This document shows positions 62,783 to 64,000 of a stretch of 64,000 nucleotides of DNA, one piece after another. The position numbers were made by a program, and so were the translations under genes. The notes below the pieces were generated by a model that was not told where the DNA came from, ran no database searches, and was given only the letters and a program-made list of their open reading frames with translations. The stretch's first letter is position 1, and each line of letters starts with the position of its first letter. The DNA is from Streptomyces sp. STR69 (GTDB taxonomy: Bacteria > Actinomycetota > Actinomycetes > Streptomycetales > Streptomycetaceae): contig NZ_JALJRY010000020.1 in NCBI RefSeq assembly GCF_024519455.1, positions 142,458 through 206,457 on the forward strand. Reading direction: 5' to 3'.

Positions 62783-63798
62783 GCGCGCAGAGCACGCTCG
62801 CACCCGAAGAGGCCGCGCCGCGTTCCCGCCCGGCCGTGTCGAGCCTCGCCCGCAAACTCGCCGCCTCCCCGGAGGCCGGCGTGATCATCGCCTGCGTGCT
62901 GGTGTTCGTCGGGATCGCGGCCAACGCGGAGACGTACACCGCGGTGGGCAACCTTCAGGTGATGGGCCGCGACCTGTCACAGGTCGGCATCCTGGCCATC
63001 GGCGAGTCGCTGGTCATCCTGACCGGTGGCATCGATCTCTCGGTGGGTGCGCTGGCAGGTCTGGCCGGCATCCTGGCCGCCTGGATGAACGTGAACGAGG
63101 GCATGCCCGCGCCCCTCGCGATCCTGTTCACGCTGGTGATCTGCGGTGGGGTCGGTCTCTGGCACGGCATCATGGTCACCCGCCTGAACGTGCCGCCCTT
63201 CGTGATCACCCTGGTCACCTACACCGTGGCGCAGGGCATGGCACTCGCGATCACCAGCGGCTCGCCCATCAACAATCTCTCGCCGCTGTTCAGCAACCTG
63301 AGCCAGTACTACATCGGCGAAGTGCCGGTCCCCGCGCTGTTCTTCGTCGGCGCGGCCGTCATCGCCTGGTTCGTGCTGGAGCGCACCTACGTCGGCCGGC
63401 AGATCTACGCGGTCGGCGGCAACAAAGAGGCCGCCCGGCTGGCCGGTATCCCAACCGCCCGCCGCATCACCTCCACCTACGTCGCCAGCGCCGCACTGGC
63501 CGGTGTGGTCGGCATCATGGTGATCGGCCGGATGAACGTGGCCGACCCCTCGGTCGGCGCCGGCTGGGAACTGACCGCGATCGCCGCGGCGGTGGTCGGC
63601 GGCATGTCGCTCTCCGGTGGCGAGGGTCGCATCGCCGGCATCGCGGCGGGCGCGATCCTGCTGGAGTTCATCACCAACGGCCTGCTCGCACTCAAGGTCA
63701 GCCCGTACGACCAGCAGGTGGTCCAGGGAGCGGTCCTCGGCATCGCCATCCTGCTCGACCGGGCACGGGCCCGCTACTTCGGCAAGAGCCGTAGCTAG
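62779..63798 (+). CDS. Sugar ABC transporter permease (AraH/RbsC type)
   Basis: The 339-residue membrane protein has many transmembrane helices (for example VIIACVLVFVGIAA, GALAGLAGILAAW, TLVTYTVAQGMALAI, LAGVVGIMVIGRM) and the GGIDLSVGALAGLAGILAAW and GGNKEAARLAGIPTARRITS motifs of CUT2 permeases. It carries the sugar through the membrane. Overlap with the ATPase gene shows co-transcription. araB begins 102 bases later. Confidence 0.94.
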   Translation: MSAQSTLAPEEAAPRSRPAVSSLARKLAASPEAGVIIACVLVFVGIAANAETYTAVGNLQVMGRDLSQVGILAIGESLVILTGGIDLSVGALAGLAGILAAWMNVNEGMPAPLAILFTLVICGGVGLWHGIMVTRLNVPPFVITLVTYTVAQGMALAITSGSPINNLSPLFSNLSQYYIGEVPVPALFFVGAAVIAWFVLERTYVGRQIYAVGGNKEAARLAGIPTARRITSTYVASAALAGVVGIMVIGRMNVADPSVGAGWELTAIAAAVVGGMSLSGGEGRIAGIAAGAILLEFITNGLLALKVSPYDQQVVQGAVLGIAILLDRARARYFGKSRS

Positions 63799-63900
63799 TA
63801 CGTCGGTCGACTTCGCTGATCTCTGCGCGGGTGCCGCCGCGGCGGCATCTTCGAAGAGTCGGACGGTGATCGTGATATCGAACAACTTTGGAGGAGACCG

Positions 63901-64000
63901 ATGGTGAATGCCGGAGACCGGACGGCAGGGAACCCGGAACCCTGTGTCATCGGAGTCGACTACGGCACGTTGTCCGGGCGGGCTGTGGTGGTCCGGGTGG
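63901..64000 (+). CDS. araB: Ribulokinase, 5' end (partial)
   Basis: After GGAGGAG at good spacing, ATG 63901 begins MVNAGDRTAGNPEPCV then IGVDYGTLSGRAVVVRV, the FGGY-kinase nucleotide-binding start most like L-ribulokinase (DYGTLSGRAVVVRV). The window ends after 33 codons, so the catalytic Asp is not seen. It follows an arabinose-type transporter, consistent with araB feeding L-ribulose into the pentose pathway. Confidence 0.75.
   Translation, partial: MVNAGDRTAGNPEPCVIGVDYGTLSGRAVVVRV

Noticed and set aside
61094..62803. Long minus-strand frame over the ABC ATPase
   Set aside because: Shadow of a well-supported ATPase gene.

Overview
The window reads as chromosomal DNA of a Streptomyces-like actinomycete. 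G+C is very high with a strong third-codon G/C bias, several genes start with GTG or TTG, and there are Tat and lipoprotein exports, a mycothiol-type DinB protein, an LmbE deacetylase, an NB-ARC regulator and a SpoIIE-type phosphatase. The mix of carbohydrate enzymes, orphan regulators and broken genes looks like accessory DNA such as a chromosome arm. That location is inferred.

Layout, 1-19 kb: the 3' end of an unknown gene runs into an SGNH hydrolase / TauD dioxygenase / unknown-protein operon. Next come a DinB-SCP2 protein, a D,D-carboxypeptidase, a large PAS-GAF-SpoIIE-HATPase protein, a RutA-like flavin monooxygenase with an isochorismatase-family amidohydrolase, and a transglutaminase-like protein. 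A rearrangement scar (10.69-11.35 kb) holds pieces of a carbohydrate-binding domain and a LacI regulator and abuts an NB-ARC regulator that seems to have lost its C-terminal DNA-binding domain. An Lrp regulator, a PhzF protein, and an Lrp / PLP-lyase / amidohydrolase group follow.

19-49 kb: cyclophilin and a DEAD-box helicase flank a perfect 20-bp palindrome. Then come assorted enzymes (MBL hydrolase, aminoglycoside-phosphotransferase-like, chloramphenicol-phosphotransferase-like, GNAT) among transposon debris, then secreted carbohydrate enzymes (GH5 cellulase, GH92 mannosidase-lectin), a RecQ-like helicase and a copper operon (multicopper oxidase plus a small membrane protein) under a CsoR-type palindrome. 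The 47.9-49.2 kb stretch holds a TnsA-like (Tn7-type) endonuclease remnant beside a repeat cluster that may be the element's end, and an IS3 remnant.

49-64 kb: a fatty-acid desaturase and its ferredoxin reductase lie divergent from a PucR regulator. The last 10 kb is an arabinose / arabinan locus: GH51 and GH54 arabinofuranosidases, a LacI-family repressor, a sugar ABC transporter (binding protein, ATPase, permease) and the start of ribulokinase araB. Two matching LacI-type operators sit between the hydrolases and the repressor. The expected logic is that secreted enzymes release arabinose, the transporter imports it, AraB and later genes catabolise it, and the repressor controls the set.

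The most notable items are the LacI operator pair and arabinose regulon, the CsoR-controlled copper operon, the Tn7-like remnant, the 10.7-11.4 kb scar, and a phospholipase-like gene with an apparent in-frame internal deletion coupled to GH92.
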